Shown here one piece after another: positions 28,401 to 35,135 of a DNA stretch of 43,919 bases; within the stretch, counting starts at the first letter, position 1, and the number at the start of each line of letters is the position of its first letter. The translations under genes and the position numbers were made by a program. The DNA is from Bacteroidales bacterium. GTDB lineage: Bacteria; Bacteroidota; Bacteroidia; Bacteroidales; F082. The notes under the pieces are model-generated. The model was given only the letters and a program-made list of their open reading frames with translations, did no database searches and was not told where the DNA came from. The DNA lies in the NCBI GenBank assembly GCA_024689285.1, contig JAILDR010000151.1:1-43919 (forward strand), read 5' to 3'.

Positions 28401-30255
28401 ATGAGCTTTGTTGCAGGAAGTATTTGCCGGCCACATTGCCGAAAGCGGGTCTCCAGTTGCCTTCGTAGTTGGCGTAAGGGCCATAGTCTGGAAGGAACTG
28501 CGGGTCGTATTGGTCGTACAAGCCCCAAGCGTAGGCATCGTTGACGAACGAGTAGGAGGTTTGCGTGGGTCCGATGCAGCCCACCGCACCGGCGTTCTGG
28601 TTGTTGTAGGTGCGACGCATGAAGGCTTCAATGAGGCAACCGGAACCATAATCGAAGGTGCCGGTTTGGCAGTTGATGGTGTTGACGAAGGTCAGTTTGC
28701 CCGTGTTGGTCATCTGGGCCACGTCACTTGTGCTGAAGTCAGGTTCGCCCCAGCCTTGATAGTAGCCGTGGTCGCGGTGTTGCAGCAGCATTGTGCCGTT
28801 ATTGACTGCATTGACGACCTGTGCGGCAGTGCCGCCTGTCCAGCCACCGAGTTCTGAAGGTGTCTGGGGGATGTAGCCGCATCCATTGGGGCCAAAATAG
28901 TTGACCACCATGTAGGTGTTCTGGTTCGATGACCAGCTGTTGCCTGGATAGCCGGAATAGATGGCATTGATGCGGACAGGGTGCTTGCCTTGCAAACGCC
29001 AGTATCCGCCCACTACTTCAGAGCAAATCTGGAACCAACGCTCATCCTGCCACCCTAATGCGGTGATGGGCTGGTCGTAGGTAGAGGCACTCATGTTGGG
29101 GTTGGTGTACTCATATTCAAGCTGCTTGCTGACCATCATCTGGGCTTCATTGGCATTGGCGGCCACAAGGCGCGAGAAAGCCATCTCAGGCAGGTTGTCG
29201 CCTGTCACATCGGCATAGCCGTTGTCGGTGATGCAGTTGCCGTAACTTGAAGAGTGGTAGGTGATTTCTGCTGGTATGCCTTGTGCCATGTTGGTGTTAT
29301 GGTCACCGAGGAGCAATACTGCAACGGGAGGAATCTCCCAGTGGTTGTAAGCGTTGTGGAAATAGCTCTTCATCATGGCGGTGGTGGTGCAGCCCATTTC
29401 GCTCAGGCTCTTCACCTCGGTGAGGATGCCTTGCTTGATGCGGTACTCGCAGAGTTGGTTTGCGTATTGACGGAAACTCTCGTTGTTGGGGATGACGATG
29501 AGGTATTCACAGCCTTCGGGACGGTTGTTCACCCATTCTTGCATACGCGCTTCATAGTCGATGACGGGCAGTTGGTTGTAGTTCGCCAGATTCTGCATGA
29601 GGATGGGATCCCAATAGGGCGAACGCAGACGGTCGTCTCCAAACTCCCCGTTGCCGCCATCGAAGCGGATGCCGAATTGCAGGTCGTCGTATACGCGCAG
29701 CTCTTTGGTGACAGGGTTGTACTGGTAGGGTGCCACGGTGACGGCCACCGTCTGCACACCACGCAGGCTGAAGGGCTCACTGACGGTGACGGGCTGCTCG
29801 GGGAAGAAAGCGTTCTTGTTGTAGATGCTCAAGTCTTTCTCGTATGTATTGGGACTGTCGTCGGTGTCGAATTTGATGGGTGTGGCGGGCAACAGGTCGA
29901 CGTTGGCAATGGTAGTCATGCTACGATAGCCCATCTCGACATGGGCCGAAGCACCATTGGGCACGGCCACGAAACGGCTGAACGAGGGCAGGTTGGGCTC
30001 GCCTTCGCTGGCGGGGAGGCTGATGCCTGTGCCGCCGTTGACGACATCGCCCGTGTATCCGTTGTCGGTAATGTTGACGATGCTCGTCTGTTTCAGAACG
30101 TGGCGCATCTGAAGGCCTGAACGGGTGTTGTTCTTTACAGAGAAGCCTTCTTTTTGGGCATCGTTATTGAAAGTGAAGTCGCGAGTCTGGGCGTTCAGTG
30201 CCAAAGCCGAAAGCAACAGGGCGGCGAGGGTGAATGTGCGAAAAACGAATCTCAT
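25483..30255 (-). CDS. Gingipain-like C25 cysteine peptidase, T9SS-secreted (second of three)
   Basis: A 1590-residue preproprotein with the same plan as the peptidase at 9023-13876: signal peptide (1-23), propeptide, and C25 domain with HRDHG (His496) and TINCQTG (Cys529), again 33 residues apart. Then come an Ig-like domain, two CARDB-like repeats with calcium-loop motifs (DASGNGQLEYGE, NNGNGNGRLDPGE), a cleaved-adhesin-like domain (about 970-1095) and PKD-like YTPG repeats. It differs in carrying three GCDS repeats (about 1275-1420: CVSYNWNGTEY, CDSYEWGGD, CDSYEWDGITY), otherwise found only in the neighbouring adhesins. The CTD (VFPNPTSGNITV, MKRVNVIR) ends the protein. It is first in a transcript with the adhesin at 22559-25447. 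The 252 bases upstream are T-rich with no clean promoter match. Confidence 0.93.
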   Translation of the reverse strand: MRFVFRTFTLAALLLSALALNAQTRDFTFNNDAQKEGFSVKNNTRSGLQMRHVLKQTSIVNITDNGYTGDVVNGGTGISLPASEGEPNLPSFSRFVAVPNGASAHVEMGYRSMTTIANVDLLPATPIKFDTDDSPNTYEKDLSIYNKNAFFPEQPVTVSEPFSLRGVQTVAVTVAPYQYNPVTKELRVYDDLQFGIRFDGGNGEFGDDRLRSPYWDPILMQNLANYNQLPVIDYEARMQEWVNNRPEGCEYLIVIPNNESFRQYANQLCEYRIKQGILTEVKSLSEMGCTTTAMMKSYFHNAYNHWEIPPVAVLLLGDHNTNMAQGIPAEITYHSSSYGNCITDNGYADVTGDNLPEMAFSRLVAANANEAQMMVSKQLEYEYTNPNMSASTYDQPITALGWQDERWFQICSEVVGGYWRLQGKHPVRINAIYSGYPGNSWSSNQNTYMVVNYFGPNGCGYIPQTPSELGGWTGGTAAQVVNAVNNGTMLLQHRDHGYYQGWGEPDFSTSDVAQMTNTGKLTFVNTINCQTGTFDYGSGCLIEAFMRRTYNNQNAGAVGCIGPTQTSYSFVNDAYAWGLYDQYDPQFLPDYGPYANYEGNWRPAFGNVAGKYFLQQSSWPYNHDKKAITHKMFTSHCDAFLTLYTQVPQTMTVTHPTQISASTTSVNVSAPAGAVIALTRDNNILAVATATGSSQSISIPAQPSNSQITIVGTKQDYLRYVGTITVISEPNLTLTEVSLNDASGNGQLEYGETASFNMAIKNAGDITSNAASATLSTTTPLYVTITESYASLPALTPEQTIDLESVFGIVVADSIPDNAHISFSLAMNDGDHQWTSSFSFFAAAPNLKVSDILSINDSGSNNGNGNGRLDPGEAAEITMNYSNFGSAAVSDLTVALSTTQSQHITVSNPIISTPLVNPNETIEVTYTVSVSATMPKGEDAALKLTVAQNGGYYGDEHTFVHRVGLEIASFEQGLEGFEWENDPQHPWVVSSTEPNAGSFCLQSGDIENNETSTLSILYNVENLNDEIRFLRKTDSEMNGDFLRFYIDGTMMQEWSGSLNWREMVFPVTQGEHTFSWVYEKNGSGSMGSDHAWIDEILFPVRHISFACIAGADQDLCQEAVQLEANAIGYETLHWTTAGDGNFNATDILSPIYTPGEQDFNNKEVTLTLTATNALGETLTDDVTIRFHEAASIEMDEEGDICENQSINLAATLSEAGLVSWETEGDGEFSGTLDAETTYTPGAQDIANGSVNLWVKAMSPYGCGDAEHLFLLNIHPVEHTEFNMEACVSYNWNGTEYSEDGDYEQTLQSIYGCDSIVTMHLTLIDAYHMETEVEACDSYEWGGDVITENGIYEHTFTSIHGCDSTVVMQLTINHSSEEMWAVDACDSYEWDGITYTESGIYERIYTDIHGCDSIVKMDLAVMTAPVIETINGDTEVDMRLTPASVYSTAPNGGSFWSIDPEEAGSVVVEEGVATITWSETFKGDVLLHVWALGYCGEDESSMTIHVKNSTDVSEYSIKAYVFPNPTSGNITVEAEGMRRVTVSNTFGQIVLDTEVQGNHALLNMSQFAAGTYLICIHTDNGFAMKRVNVIR

Positions 30256-30507
30256 CAGTTATGGTATTGCTTGTTTGTACCTCTTTTGAAAAAACGCGTA
30301 AAAATACAATTTTTTTCTTATATGGAAGAATTTTTGGCAACAAAAGGTGTTTTTTTTGTCATAAGGGCAGAGGGAGGGACCACATAATGATGTAAAAAGT
30401 TAAATAACTTTTTTTTTCGGTCGTTTTGTTGCAGCTGTTGCAGTTTTTTTTCGGCCTATGCAGCCGGTAATTATTAACGATGGGACAACGATTCTACGGG
30501 GGAGATA

Positions 30508-31410
30508 CTATTGCAGTAGTTTCTTCACCTCATCAACTGGCAAATCAACACCTTGCGCGATTTGCTCAACGCTTAAGCCCAAAGCATGAAAACGACGTGC
30601 GGCTTCGGTTTTTGCCTGTTGAGCACCTTGTTTGATACCTTGTTTGATACCCTCTTCCAACCCCTGTTTTATGCCTTTGTTCATCGCCGTCTTCATCACG
30701 CTGTAGTTGTCCCAGAACATCTTGCGGCTCTCCTCATACTCCCAGCGCTCTGCATCTGAATAACGGGCTATCTCGGCCTGCTCGAACACCTTCTGGAACA
30801 CGCGGTCCTGCAAGGCCTTGGGGCGTTCGAGCAGACGGTAGAGGTTCTGCAAAACAAACATCCATTTGTCGAACAACGTCCCCAGCTCGTCTTCGGTCTT
30901 GTTGAACTTCGGCATCTCCAGATAGATGAAGGTCAGTTTGTCGTAGAACACGTGGTTGTCCTCCACATCCTTCAGTTTAATCTCGTGGCGGTAGCTGTCG
31001 TCAGGGTACTCTCCGTCGGGGAAGACGAAGTTGAGTATGCCGATAGTATAGACATTCTCCAGATGGTAGTCCCATTTCCCCTTGACGGCCTGCTGGCGGA
31101 TGGGCGTGGTGGCGTAGTAGACGCTGCGGTCCTTGAAATACTCCTGCTCAGCCTTCTGCATCTCCACGATGAAGCGGCTGCCGTCCTTGGTCATGCAGTA
31201 GACGTCGAACACCGAGCGACGGTCGCCGTAGCCATCTCCCAAATTCTCGCTGTTGAGGTACTGTATGTCCTCGATTTCGTTCGCGCTGTTGTTGAACAGG
31301 GCATTGAGGAAGCTCATCAGTAAGTCCTTGTTCATCTCGGTGCCAAACAGCTTCTTGAACCCGAAGTCGGTGTAGGGGTTGATGTATTTCTCTCTCGATG
31401 TGTCCGTCAT
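30508..31410 (-). CDS. Rpn family / PD-(D/E)XK nuclease transposase-like protein
   Basis: A 300-residue protein that starts with a YINPYTDFGFKKLFGTE N-terminus, characteristic of the PD-(D/E)XK 'transposase' family related to Rpn recombination-promoting nucleases. The nuclease motif is visible as VFDVYCMTKDGSRFIVEMQ (D...ExQ). The C-terminus has a short repeat of GIKQG units (about residues 245-270) and a final helix (LSVEQIAQGVDLPVDEVKKLL). The ATG at 31410 is preferred over one ten codons upstream because MTDTSREKYINPYTDFGF is the usual family start. These genes are often mobile and multicopy; Rpn proteins can stimulate recombination, though transposition by this copy is not shown. No terminal repeats were seen. 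Confidence 0.9.
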   Translation of the reverse strand: MTDTSREKYINPYTDFGFKKLFGTEMNKDLLMSFLNALFNNSANEIEDIQYLNSENLGDGYGDRRSVFDVYCMTKDGSRFIVEMQKAEQEYFKDRSVYYATTPIRQQAVKGKWDYHLENVYTIGILNFVFPDGEYPDDSYRHEIKLKDVEDNHVFYDKLTFIYLEMPKFNKTEDELGTLFDKWMFVLQNLYRLLERPKALQDRVFQKVFEQAEIARYSDAERWEYEESRKMFWDNYSVMKTAMNKGIKQGLEEGIKQGIKQGAQQAKTEAARRFHALGLSVEQIAQGVDLPVDEVKKLLQ

Positions 31411-31451
31411 GGCTTTGTTGTTTTTATTGTTAATTAACAACTGTCACGATG

Positions 31452-31486
31452 CAAAAGTAGCAATAATTTGGAAAATGACGAGCAAA
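31452..31486 (-). promoter_or_regulatory. Likely promoter of the Rpn-family gene
   Basis: The minus strand reads TACTTTTG (31459-31452), an exact -7 match 41 bases before the ATG. A TTTG at 31486-31483 could be the -33 element, but the 23-base spacing is longer than the usual 19-21. Confidence 0.55.
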
Positions 31487-31552
31487 TTGGGCAAAAAAAG
31501 AAAATCCTGCAAGCAACCGGGCGGAACTCGCCTCTGCCGCTGGCAGGATGAG

Positions 31553-31604
31553 CTGAATGCGTTCTGAAATCAGAAAGGATTCAGCAAGGGAACAGCAGGG
31601 AATG
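31553..31604. repeat. Hairpin repeat, copy 1, downstream of the barrel gene
   Basis: CTGAAT-GCG-TTCTGA-AA-TCAGAA-AGG-ATTCAG (31553-31584) forms a two-part hairpin. It is followed by GGGAACAGC-GGGAAT. The same unit occurs at 34354-34405, at the same place relative to the paralogous barrel gene, so it is part of a duplicated segment. Confidence 0.8.
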
Positions 31605-31620
31605 GGGAGTGTTTCCTGAA

Positions 31621-32319
31621 TTAATTGAACCGGTATGCAACGCCTATGCTGGCATTATTGTAGAGTACAGGGCTTGTAATATCGAATGGATAATGTGGGT
31701 TACTATCATTTCGGATATTGTTTAATATCTTGAACTTCAAACAGTAGGAAAGCCCAATTTCAAAATGTTTTGTTACAGGACATGAAACATTTATCCCCCC
31801 GAGCAATCCTATGCCAAGATAATACGAAATGACACCATAAGGATTCCTTGCCCCGAGTTCATCTGTATTATAATGCCTTGCCCAAGTCCCCATAGTTACA
31901 TCCTTTTCATAATTGACTAAATAGGACAAATCAATGCCCCAAAAGGGTGTGACGTTTATCAATTGGCGTTCACCTGTGACCCGAACCCCAACTGTTGAAG
32001 CGAGGCTGGCCTCTTGCCATTTGTCAACATAGAAATGTGTTTCAGAGTATCGGTAATTCCGCGAAAACGACATATAACTACAACCAAAGTTGAACGTCCA
32101 TCTGTTTTTCCGCATGGAAAAAAACGGGGAAACACCCCAATTAAACGGCGACGAGGATACACCATACTCGTCTGCCCCGTACAAATTGCCTTGCAGCCAT
32201 ATCTGGTTGTAAGCAAAGCCGACGCTGAAGGTGATTGCCTTTTCTGTCTGCTCTTTCTCCTGGCCAAAGCAGTGGATAGCCAATAGCAGAACGATGATGA
32301 TGAAAAGTGTTTTTTTCAT
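31621..32319 (-). CDS. Outer-membrane beta-barrel protein, duplicated copy 1
   Basis: A 232-residue protein with a signal peptide (MKKTLFIIIVLLLAIHCFGQ) and strand-like repeats ending in the aromatic-rich ASIGVAYRFN, typical of outer-membrane barrels. It is a close paralog of the protein at 34422-35135 (roughly 70 per cent identical by eye, with shared VTGERQLINVTPF and ITSPVLY). Its ATG overlaps the stop codon of a CTD remnant (32316-32435), just as the paralog overlaps an intact GH16-CTD gene, so its original upstream partner gene has been lost. Function unknown. Confidence 0.8.
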   Translation of the reverse strand: MKKTLFIIIVLLLAIHCFGQEKEQTEKAITFSVGFAYNQIWLQGNLYGADEYGVSSSPFNWGVSPFFSMRKNRWTFNFGCSYMSFSRNYRYSETHFYVDKWQEASLASTVGVRVTGERQLINVTPFWGIDLSYLVNYEKDVTMGTWARHYNTDELGARNPYGVISYYLGIGLLGGINVSCPVTKHFEIGLSYCLKFKILNNIRNDSNPHYPFDITSPVLYNNASIGVAYRFN

Positions 32320-32435
32320 AGTAGCACGATTTTTTGAAGGTTATTGTATTCTGAGTCAAGACCTACGACTTGTAGTAGATAGATTCCCTTGGGGAGAGCG
32401 GAGATGTCGATGGAGATATTCTCGGCAGCGGCAGC
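32316..32435 (-). pseudogene. Remnant of a T9SS sorting-domain gene (last ~39 codons)
   Basis: The minus-strand frame reads AAAAENISIDISALPKG, then IYLLQVVGLDSEYNNLQKIVLL and a stop. This is nearly identical to the end of the GH16 protein at 35132-36718. The homology stops abruptly at about 32435, where an RHS-like fragment in another frame begins. The rest of the gene is missing. Confidence 0.85.
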
Positions 32436-32558
32436 CCCAGGCATCATACCACAGCCGCTCCACGGTGTTGCCGCAGACGGTGGCAGCAAGGCTGCCTTGG
32501 TGGTCTTTCAGGGTGTGATGCATTGTGCCTCCTTGGTCGTTTTGCGTGAAAAATTCAA
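32434..32558 (-). pseudogene. RHS-repeat gene remnant
   Basis: The minus-strand frame encodes HHTLKDHQGSLAATV, then ERLWYDAWG. This matches the RHS core signature (DH.GS..A......YDAWG). Only about 40 codons remain, wedged between the PIN-domain gene stop (32559) and the CTD remnant. A related scrap lies at 34249-34284. Confidence 0.7.
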
Positions 32559-32975
32559 TCATTGGTTGATCTGCCTGATTTGAGAAGGTTTCAGCACGTT
32601 CAGCAAGAAGAATCCGGTATAATCCTTGATGTTGTTGGTGACAAAATGCTGACATTTTACCTTGCGGCTAAGGGTATACTGGATGCTATCCTCAATGTCA
32701 GGAGAGGTCTCTGCAATAGCTTCATTAACATCCTTTTCGATAAATCCAACAAGATTGAACTTGGTCTGCAGGTATTTCACTTGGGCACGAATCTCATCAG
32801 CAGTTCGTTTCTTCTGAAACACGGAGACGAACTGAGCTATGCTCAAGGTTGAAATATAAAGGCGTTTGCCTTTCAATGTGAAAAGGTATCTCAAGCAACG
32901 CTCGCCAACAGACTTCCCAGACCATGCTCCAACTAGCACGTTGGTGTCGACAAAGATTCGGTTACTATCCATCAT
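32559..32975 (-). CDS. PIN-domain protein, VapC-like toxin
   Basis: A 138-residue PIN-domain protein: RIFVDTNVLVG near the N-terminus gives the first acidic residue (Asp10), and TSPDIEDSIQYTLSRK with HFVTNNIKDY supplies the later ones. PIN toxins are Mg-dependent ribonucleases that usually cut tRNA or rRNA. The upstream small gene overlaps it by four bases, the classic toxin-antitoxin arrangement. It ends where the RHS remnant begins. Confidence 0.85.
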   Translation of the reverse strand: MMDSNRIFVDTNVLVGAWSGKSVGERCLRYLFTLKGKRLYISTLSIAQFVSVFQKKRTADEIRAQVKYLQTKFNLVGFIEKDVNEAIAETSPDIEDSIQYTLSRKVKCQHFVTNNIKDYTGFFLLNVLKPSQIRQINQ

Positions 32976-33169
32976 GGCATGATAACAGCTTGATATTTCT
33001 TCATTTCGGTCGGGGTCAACAAGTCGAGGTTCTTAGAGGCCCACGATTTCATGGCCGTACGATAGATGTCTTCCTCTTTCAACCCGGCCCTTTTCAACAT
33101 AATGGAGATCAATTCCAAATATAAGGATTTCATTTCCTCGGCTTTTATTGCTTCTTCTTTTTTTGTCAT
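32972..33169 (-). CDS. Small partner of the PIN toxin, putative antitoxin
   Basis: A 65-residue, charged, mostly helical protein (MTKKEEAIKAEEMKSLYLEL) that overlaps the PIN gene by ATGA. No standard VapB DNA-binding fold (AbrB, ribbon-helix-helix) is recognised. The antitoxin role is inferred from position and size only. Confidence 0.65.
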   Translation of the reverse strand: MTKKEEAIKAEEMKSLYLELISIMLKRAGLKEEDIYRTAMKSWASKNLDLLTPTEMKKYQAVIMP

Positions 33170-33200
33170 GATGGTTCTATTTTAGATTGTTTTCAATTTG

Positions 33201-33229
33201 CAAAAATAACCAAATTTTTTCTTTTGCAA
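33201..33229 (-). promoter_or_regulatory. Promoter of the toxin-antitoxin pair
   Basis: On the minus strand -33 TTG (33229-33227) and -7 TATTTTTG (33208-33201) are separated by 18 bases, 31 bases before the ATG of the small gene. Confidence 0.65.
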
Positions 33230-33260
33230 GGGCTGATTCCCAAAATAGAATATTATAAAA

Positions 33261-34091
33261 TTACTCTTTCACCACCTTTCGCACGCACTTCCGTCCCTCA
33301 TCATCGGTAATGTTGACGAAATAGACGCCTGTAGGCAGCGCCGCCATATCGATGCGGAACTCGTCGCCCTCGCCTTGCGTGGTTGCCACTTGATGCCCGA
33401 GCGTGTTGAACACTTGGGCTTGCCTCAAGTCCTTGCCCGTGATTGTGACGAGGCCGCTGGTGGGGTTGGGATGAAGGGTGGCGAAGGAAGACGAAACCGT
33501 ATTCTCTGCAATGGAGTCCCAATCAAAGCTTGTCTGGCCTGCACGGAAAGGATAATTGGGGTCCGTGCAGAAAGCATAGTCATGAATATAGCATTTCGAC
33601 TGGTTGTTTGGATAAGGGGCATTATCCACTTCGGTTGTGATTCTCATCCATCCGTAGCAATAGCCTCCTTCTACTTGTCTTCTTACACCAATGAAAGCCG
33701 AGTCCACATCTTCTCCATAATCAACAATAATCGTGGGACCGTCCTTGCCGGTCAATAATCCCCAAGGATCTTCAGGTGCGTCACGCCAACACGATTCCGG
33801 CATTAAGGAAAGGGTGTCTCCATAATTTACAAATTTGTTCCAGCCATTTTTATAGTAATACTGCATGTCGCCCACGGTATAAGCCCTTACACAATACCAA
33901 TAGTAATTCGGCACGCCAATCCAAAGGTCTTTTGTGCCGTTGGCATCAAAGTCGTATAATGCATATCCAGGCCCGATTTCAGGCCGAAGCAGATTTGGGG
34001 AAGGATTGTCCACATAGATGATTTCACCATTTTGTGCGAAGGCTGTTGACAATGCCATCGCCAAGAGTGTGATTATGAATGCCTTTTTCAT
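33261..34091 (-). CDS. Small T9SS-secreted protein of unknown function
   Basis: A 276-residue protein with a signal peptide (ending STAFA-Q, residue 20) and a type A sorting domain from about residue 200 (ATLHPNPTSGLVTI, LPTGVYFVNI, CVRKVVKE). The N-terminal 180 residues include YALYDFDANGTKDLWIGV, an Asp-rich loop that could bind calcium. They also include YGWMRITTEVD, as in other small Bacteroidetes T9SS cargo. No enzyme motif is seen. It has its own promoter (34155-34185). Confidence 0.85.
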   Translation of the reverse strand: MKKAFIITLLAMALSTAFAQNGEIIYVDNPSPNLLRPEIGPGYALYDFDANGTKDLWIGVPNYYWYCVRAYTVGDMQYYYKNGWNKFVNYGDTLSLMPESCWRDAPEDPWGLLTGKDGPTIIVDYGEDVDSAFIGVRRQVEGGYCYGWMRITTEVDNAPYPNNQSKCYIHDYAFCTDPNYPFRAGQTSFDWDSIAENTVSSSFATLHPNPTSGLVTITGKDLRQAQVFNTLGHQVATTQGEGDEFRIDMAALPTGVYFVNITDDEGRKCVRKVVKE

Positions 34092-34154
34092 CGTTGGTTA
34101 GTTTTGACTGTTAATTGTTTCAAATTAAATCGAATCGTTTCTGAAATTCGGTTG

Positions 34155-34185
34155 CAAAAGTAACACGATGGTAAAACATTGTCAA
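34155..34185 (-). promoter_or_regulatory. Promoter of the small T9SS protein gene
   Basis: On the minus strand -33 TTG (34185-34183, in CTTGAC) and -7 TACTTTTG (34162-34155) are 20 bases apart. The start codon is 64 bases further on. Confidence 0.75.
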
Positions 34186-34421
34186 GAAAAACTATGTTCG
34201 GATTTGTTCGGGTTTTTCGACAACGTCTTGAAGACCATTATAATACTATGATAGCCGTCAGGCTGCCTTGGTGGTCTTTAATTCCTTACGGTGCAAGTGC
34301 CTGTAAATAACCTTTTCCCACCATTCCCTTGCTGCCCCCATTCTGCCCCCTTGCTGAATGCGTTCTGAAATCAGAAAGGATTCAGCAGGGGAACAGCGGG
34401 GAATTGAGGTTGTTGCCGAGT
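34186..34421. other. Intergenic stretch with RHS scrap and duplicated hairpin
   Basis: Together with the promoter to its left this is a 330-base gap without an intact gene. At 34249-34284 the minus strand encodes GIKDHQGSLTAIIV, an RHS-like scrap similar to 32434-32558. The hairpin repeat is at 34354-34385. Between them (34285-34350) is a C-rich stretch in which nothing else was recognised. Confidence 0.6.
34354..34405. repeat. Hairpin repeat, copy 2
   Basis: Identical 32-base hairpin to 31553-31584, with CTGAAT (34354) and ATTCAG (34380) as outer arms. It is followed by a near-identical tail containing GGGAACAGC. It marks the downstream end of the duplicated barrel segment. Confidence 0.8.
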
Positions 34422-35135
34422 TTAATTGAATCGATATGCAACGCCTATGCTGGCATTATGGTAAAGTACAGGGCTAGTAATAGATATGTTATGAGCGGTG
34501 GTAAAATTCCGTATATCATTTATTATCTTGAATTTCATGCAGTATGAAATTCCAATTTCGAAATGTTTCGCTATTGGACAAGAAACATTAATTCCCCCCA
34601 ATACGTCGAGACCAAAGGGAATTGGAATATCATTCCACACATATATGTCGTGATAATTTCTTGCTTCGAGTTCATCTGTATTATAGTGCCTTGTCGAAGT
34701 CCCCATAGTTACATCCTTTTCATAATTGATTAAATAGGACAAATCAATGCCCAGAAAGGGTGTGACGTTTATCAATTGGCGTTCACCTGTGACCCGAAAC
34801 CCAACTGTCGAAGCCAGGTTCGCCTCTTGCCACTTGTCTATTGAGAAATGGGTCTCGGAGTATTTTTGAGTCCGTGAAAACGACAAATAGCTGCAACTAA
34901 AGCCAAACTCCCACCTGTTTTTCCGCATGGAAAAAAACGGGGAAACGCCCCAGTTGAATGGCGATGAAGATACGGCACCATACTCGGTCGTCCCATAGCA
35001 GTTGCTTTGGAGCCATATCTGATGGTAAGCGATACCTGCGCTATATGTGAATGGCTTTTTCTGTTGCTCTTTCTCTTGGCCGAAACAGTGGATAGCCAAT
35101 AGCAGAACGATGATGATGGAAAGTGGTTTTTTCAT
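34422..35135 (-). CDS. Outer-membrane beta-barrel protein, duplicated copy 2
   Basis: A 237-residue paralog of the protein at 31621-32319, with a signal peptide (MKKPLSIIIVLLLAIHCFGQ) and barrel-type ending ASIGVAYRFN. Its ATG overlaps the TGA of the GH16 gene by ATGA, so the two are translationally coupled. Most differences from copy 1 are in an expected loop (about residues 155-175, HDIYVWNDIPIPF). Function unknown; coupling to a glycosidase suggests an outer-membrane partner. Confidence 0.8.
   Translation of the reverse strand: MKKPLSIIIVLLLAIHCFGQEKEQQKKPFTYSAGIAYHQIWLQSNCYGTTEYGAVSSSPFNWGVSPFFSMRKNRWEFGFSCSYLSFSRTQKYSETHFSIDKWQEANLASTVGFRVTGERQLINVTPFLGIDLSYLINYEKDVTMGTSTRHYNTDELEARNYHDIYVWNDIPIPFGLDVLGGINVSCPIAKHFEIGISYCMKFKIINDIRNFTTAHNISITSPVLYHNASIGVAYRFN

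Noticed and set aside
29254..30120. Plus-strand open frame opposite the propeptide of the second peptidase
   Set aside because: Complement of conserved propeptide codons; a similar shadow occurs opposite the other peptidases, as expected from shared coding constraint.
30256..30507. T-rich gap upstream of the second peptidase as a promoter or phase-variable tract
   Set aside because: Poly-T runs are present, but no TAnnTTTG box with a spaced -33 is found, and the tracts do not lie inside a reading frame.
30508..31410. Intact transposon around the Rpn-family gene
   Set aside because: No terminal inverted repeats or target-site duplication were seen on either side; only the gene itself is supported.
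31503..31550. Hairpin (ATCCTGC/GCAGGAT) as a small RNA or terminator
   Set aside because: The stem is short, the loop is long and imperfect, there is no T-run, and it lies in a scarred region; no support beyond chance pairing.
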